Below, piece by piece: positions 61,671 to 64,000 of a stretch of 64,000 nt of DNA. Position 1 is the stretch's first letter, and each line of letters opens with the position of its first letter. The translations under genes were made by a program, and so were the position numbers. The DNA comes from Leptospira sp. GIMC2001 (GTDB lineage Bacteria; Spirochaetota; Leptospiria; Leptospirales; Leptospiraceae). Under the pieces are notes generated by a model. That model did no database searches. It saw nothing but the letters and a program-made list of their open reading frames with translations, and was not told where the DNA came from. The stretch is from assembly GCF_028462125.1 (NCBI RefSeq), contig NZ_CP115468.1, positions 620,001-684,000 on the forward strand, in the 5' to 3' direction.

Positions 61671-63668
61671 ATGCATAGAAACTTCTTTGCTTTACATTCA
61701 CCTCCATTCCAATTTTTTTATTCGACCACAAGAAATGGAATTATTGCTCTAGTTTGGCTAAACATCTGGCTGAATATTTTTCTCTTACCCATGTTCTCCC
61801 AAGAACCAGATAGTACTATTGACTCATCGAAGTCATCGCCATCCGCTCAAGACATCGAAAAATGGAAAACTTCAATCCAAGAAGAAAGAAAAAGATTGGA
61901 TAAACTGGAAAAGGAAATCAAGTCTTTCGAACAAAATAACAATTCCCAAGGGGATTCTCAAGATAGAAATTATGTATCCCCCATGAAATCCCAAGGGCTC
62001 AGCCCTGACTTCATGCGAAGTATGTTTTTGGATCCGAAGCATGCCAAAGAAGTCAGAGAGAATCAAACTATGTGGCTCAATGATATTATTAGAGCTGGCT
62101 TTCTCGTGCGGCCACGATATGAAGCGAGGCAAAATTTAGATTTCAATTCTCAGACGGATGATTACGCTAATCGAATTCTTCAAGCGACACAGATTTGGTT
62201 TTTGGTGGATCCGAATCCTTATCTGAGTCTTAAGGTAACCGTTCAAGATGCACGGGTATGGGGTGGTTCAAGTCCAGCTCAAGCGGGAGACCGAAGATAT
62301 TTTTTTGCCAACTCTGGAACTGTAATAGACCCGAATTCTCGTTCGACAACTTCAGTACCGAATGAAACTTCCATTCGTGAGGCATTTTTTATATTAAAAC
62401 ATCCTGATATACGATTGAAAGCAACCCTTGGAAGACAGGTATTTGCTTTCGGAGATCAGCGTATGATTGGTGGTGCGAATTGGAATACGAACGGTTTGTC
62501 ATATGATGGAGTTAAGCTGGATTGGAATTCTAAGTATTTGGATTCCAGTCTCTTCGGAGCGAAAATGACTGCATCTACAAATGGACCAAACGGTGTTATC
62601 ACTGCCAACGGAAGAAGGAATGGAAGTATTGACGATTCCTATTTGGTTGGGACATACAATACGTTTGCCTTCACTGATTTTTTGGTAGATATTTATGGGT
62701 TTGGTATTTTGAAAAAATGGATCCCGAGATCTCCATCCTATCTTGGAGAAGTGGTTCCGAATGAAGATGTACTATCAAGGAACAGATCACGGCAGAATGA
62801 TGAATTGATCACGGTCGGAACTAGGTGGACAAATCGTACGGCAAAGAACTTCCTACCCGTCGGCAAAAGCTGGGATTGGACAATTGAGTCGGCATTCCAA
62901 ATGGGTAATACTGGACAGAGATTGTATGCGTCTTGGGATATCTTTCGAGATGGTCAAACTGGGTACAGTAACTATACAGAGAAAAATAAGTATACTGGTC
63001 AGTTACATGTTGTTCAAACCGGGTATACATTTTTCCAAAAGTTAAGATTCGGTGGGCAATACTCCTATGCAAGCGGTGATCCCAATCGTCGAGATGGGTC
63101 TGTATCAACTTTTCAAACTCTACCCAATCCTCGTTTTGGAATTTTTCCTTACTTTGATAGTGTTGCAGGAATTGGTGAAAATATTTCTCTGCGAAATTTA
63201 CAATCTTATAATTTAAATATTACTTATGAATCACAAGAATGGGGAAGCTTTACAATATCAGGATTTATTCATAGAAAGGCAGTTAAAGCGGACGCTTGGT
63301 ATGCGATATCTTCTGATCCTAACACTGGAGGAAGAGGCAGTTGTAGTTTCCAGAATTCAATGAATCGATCTAGTAGTTCCTTCAATGAGTTTGCGTCTCC
63401 TAATTATTCTGGTTCTACAGAAAATTGTAATGGCAATTCATACAGCATTCAAAATGGTCTAGGGTCTGGAATTTTTAATGAAATTGATTTTTCTTGGATC
63501 TATCATTGGAAAGATGGAATTTCGATCTGGTCTGGAATTGGATATATGATTGCCGGGGATTCCATTCGAAAAGATCGATTGGATATTTTGAATCCAAACT
63601 TCGATAAGCACTACAACTTAGACTCTCGTGCGATCATATCCTATTTGCAAGTTCAAGCTGCACTGTAA
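61671..63668 (+). CDS. Alginate-export-family outer-membrane porin
   Basis: 665 residues. Signal-type hydrophobic segment (~25-42, long n-region), helical coiled-coil with Lys/Glu (~60-92), a low-complexity linker, then an Alginate_exp-like beta-barrel (~140-665): FLVRPRYEARQNLDFNSQTDDY, QATQIWFLVDPNPYLSLKVTVQDARVWGG, LKATLGRQVFAFGDQRMIGGANWN, then repeated strand pairs ending SYLQVQAAL. Probable outer-membrane channel or export porin; cargo unknown. The linker carries the palindrome 61982-62015. Confidence 0.88.
   Translation: MHRNFFALHSPPFQFFYSTTRNGIIALVWLNIWLNIFLLPMFSQEPDSTIDSSKSSPSAQDIEKWKTSIQEERKRLDKLEKEIKSFEQNNNSQGDSQDRNYVSPMKSQGLSPDFMRSMFLDPKHAKEVRENQTMWLNDIIRAGFLVRPRYEARQNLDFNSQTDDYANRILQATQIWFLVDPNPYLSLKVTVQDARVWGGSSPAQAGDRRYFFANSGTVIDPNSRSTTSVPNETSIREAFFILKHPDIRLKATLGRQVFAFGDQRMIGGANWNTNGLSYDGVKLDWNSKYLDSSLFGAKMTASTNGPNGVITANGRRNGSIDDSYLVGTYNTFAFTDFLVDIYGFGILKKWIPRSPSYLGEVVPNEDVLSRNRSRQNDELITVGTRWTNRTAKNFLPVGKSWDWTIESAFQMGNTGQRLYASWDIFRDGQTGYSNYTEKNKYTGQLHVVQTGYTFFQKLRFGGQYSYASGDPNRRDGSVSTFQTLPNPRFGIFPYFDSVAGIGENISLRNLQSYNLNITYESQEWGSFTISGFIHRKAVKADAWYAISSDPNTGGRGSCSFQNSMNRSSSSFNEFASPNYSGSTENCNGNSYSIQNGLGSGIFNEIDFSWIYHWKDGISIWSGIGYMIAGDSIRKDRLDILNPNFDKHYNLDSRAIISYLQVQAAL
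61982..62015. repeat. Imperfect palindrome inside the alginate-export-type gene
   Basis: CATGAAATC (61982-61990) matches the complement of GACTTCATG (62007-62015) with one mismatch, and AGGGCT (61994-61999) pairs with AGCCCT (62001-62006) over a single C, leaving a small bulge CCA. The core is read as Q-G-L-S-P, near the R-G-L-K-P encoded by the 4530-4548 palindrome. It lies in the non-conserved linker before the barrel. Confidence 0.55.
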
Positions 63669-63679
63669 TATAATCAGAA

Positions 63680-64000
63680 TTAGGTTCTCAAAATCTCACC
63701 ACGAAGAGTTTTGAGAAAGTCAATATTACCGCGTTGGAAAACCATATTTAGCATATCTTTCTGTGAATCAGAGATCACGCTTTTGTCTTTTAATTGATTG
63801 AGAATTTCTGTAACCAATTCAGATTCAAGCCCAATCAATTCGGAATAGATATTCTGGATTGTTAGCCCGAAACTATGTTCTTCATAGTATTCAATCAATT
63901 TACCAGTAATAGATAAGATTTGCTTTTGCCTTTTGACTAGTTCTTCCATCGTGCTTAGAATCATGAAAATCTCTAGATCATCTTCGAATAATTTCAACAT
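63680..64000 (-). CDS. Helical hypothetical protein, at window edge
   Basis: 106 codons from the ATG at 64000 to the stop at 63680; helical, acidic/basic mix (EELVKRQKQILSITGKLIEYYEEH). The gene could start upstream of the window, so completeness is not known. Convergent with the alginate-export-type gene. Not recognised. Confidence 0.6.
   Translation of the reverse strand: MLKLFEDDLEIFMILSTMEELVKRQKQILSITGKLIEYYEEHSFGLTIQNIYSELIGLESELVTEILNQLKDKSVISDSQKDMLNMVFQRGNIDFLKTLRGEILRT

Noticed and set aside
1..64000. tRNA or rRNA genes
   Set aside because: No cloverleaf-like sequences with CCA-compatible ends or conserved rRNA stretches were recognised by eye; a tRNA scan would be decisive.

Overview
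The window looks like chromosomal DNA of a Leptospira-type spirochaete (family Leptospiraceae). The evidence is AT-rich DNA, dense short-spaced operons, many lipoproteins with loose spirochaetal lipoboxes, and protein types that are common or typical there: a DUF1554 lipoprotein (25939-26715), an LruC-domain lipoprotein (29828-31150), an alginate-export-type porin and several PilZ/FecR/cyclase signalling proteins. I cannot name the species. I saw no rRNA, tRNA, CRISPR array, phage or plasmid backbone. Coding density is high; the only gene-free stretch above 300 bases is 8123-8472.

Layout. 1-5430: a truncated secreted protein, an ABC-F ATPase, an RNHCP zinc-ribbon protein, a catalase-family protein and a short-chain dehydrogenase whose N-terminal tail carries a GC-rich palindrome. 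5450-11520: two very large, divergently transcribed surface-type lipoproteins, one with Ca-binding and Ig/FN3-like repeats and one a parallel beta-helix. 11533-12294: a PlsC-like acyltransferase. 12579-23606: a long plus-strand run with LemA and an M48 protease, then ExbB/ExbD/ExbD/TonB with a PstS-like binding lipoprotein, a ClC channel, and a three-gene module (retropepsin-like lipoprotein, 7TM inactive transglutaminase, ATP-grasp ligase). 23620-25813: thioesterase, a two-gene YeeE/YedE sulfur transporter and a DUF6580 membrane protein.

25939-29716: a DUF1554 lipoprotein and a NarL-type two-component system whose response regulator is split by an IS256-family insertion (about 27233-28590), leaving the histidine kinase without its intact partner. 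29828-31150: LruC-domain lipoprotein with a clear terminator. 31280-38258: a translationally coupled operon (membrane adenylate/guanylate cyclase, FecR-domain protein, FN3-like membrane protein, double PilZ-type protein) followed closely by hemB. 38324-48853: a multi-PAS hybrid histidine kinase, ppnP, a FadI-like thiolase, hypothetical proteins and mazG. 48898-59001 (minus): alpha-2-macroglobulin, PBP1C, an alkaline-phosphatase-superfamily transferase and CorA, all overlapping, which looks like one envelope operon. 59112-64000: a small ORF, DNA polymerase IV, two outer-membrane-type proteins and a truncated hypothetical gene.

The most notable items are the IS-disrupted response regulator (with no recognisable target duplication and a Glu-to-Asp change at the probable third catalytic position of the transposase), the cyclase-FecR-PilZ operon, the A2M/PBP1C/transferase/CorA operon, the PstS-like protein in a TonB operon, the lipidated retropepsin-7TM-ATP-grasp triad, an 8-bp-arm hairpin over the lemA ribosome binding site, and two intragenic palindromes that both encode a G-L-x-P type peptide.
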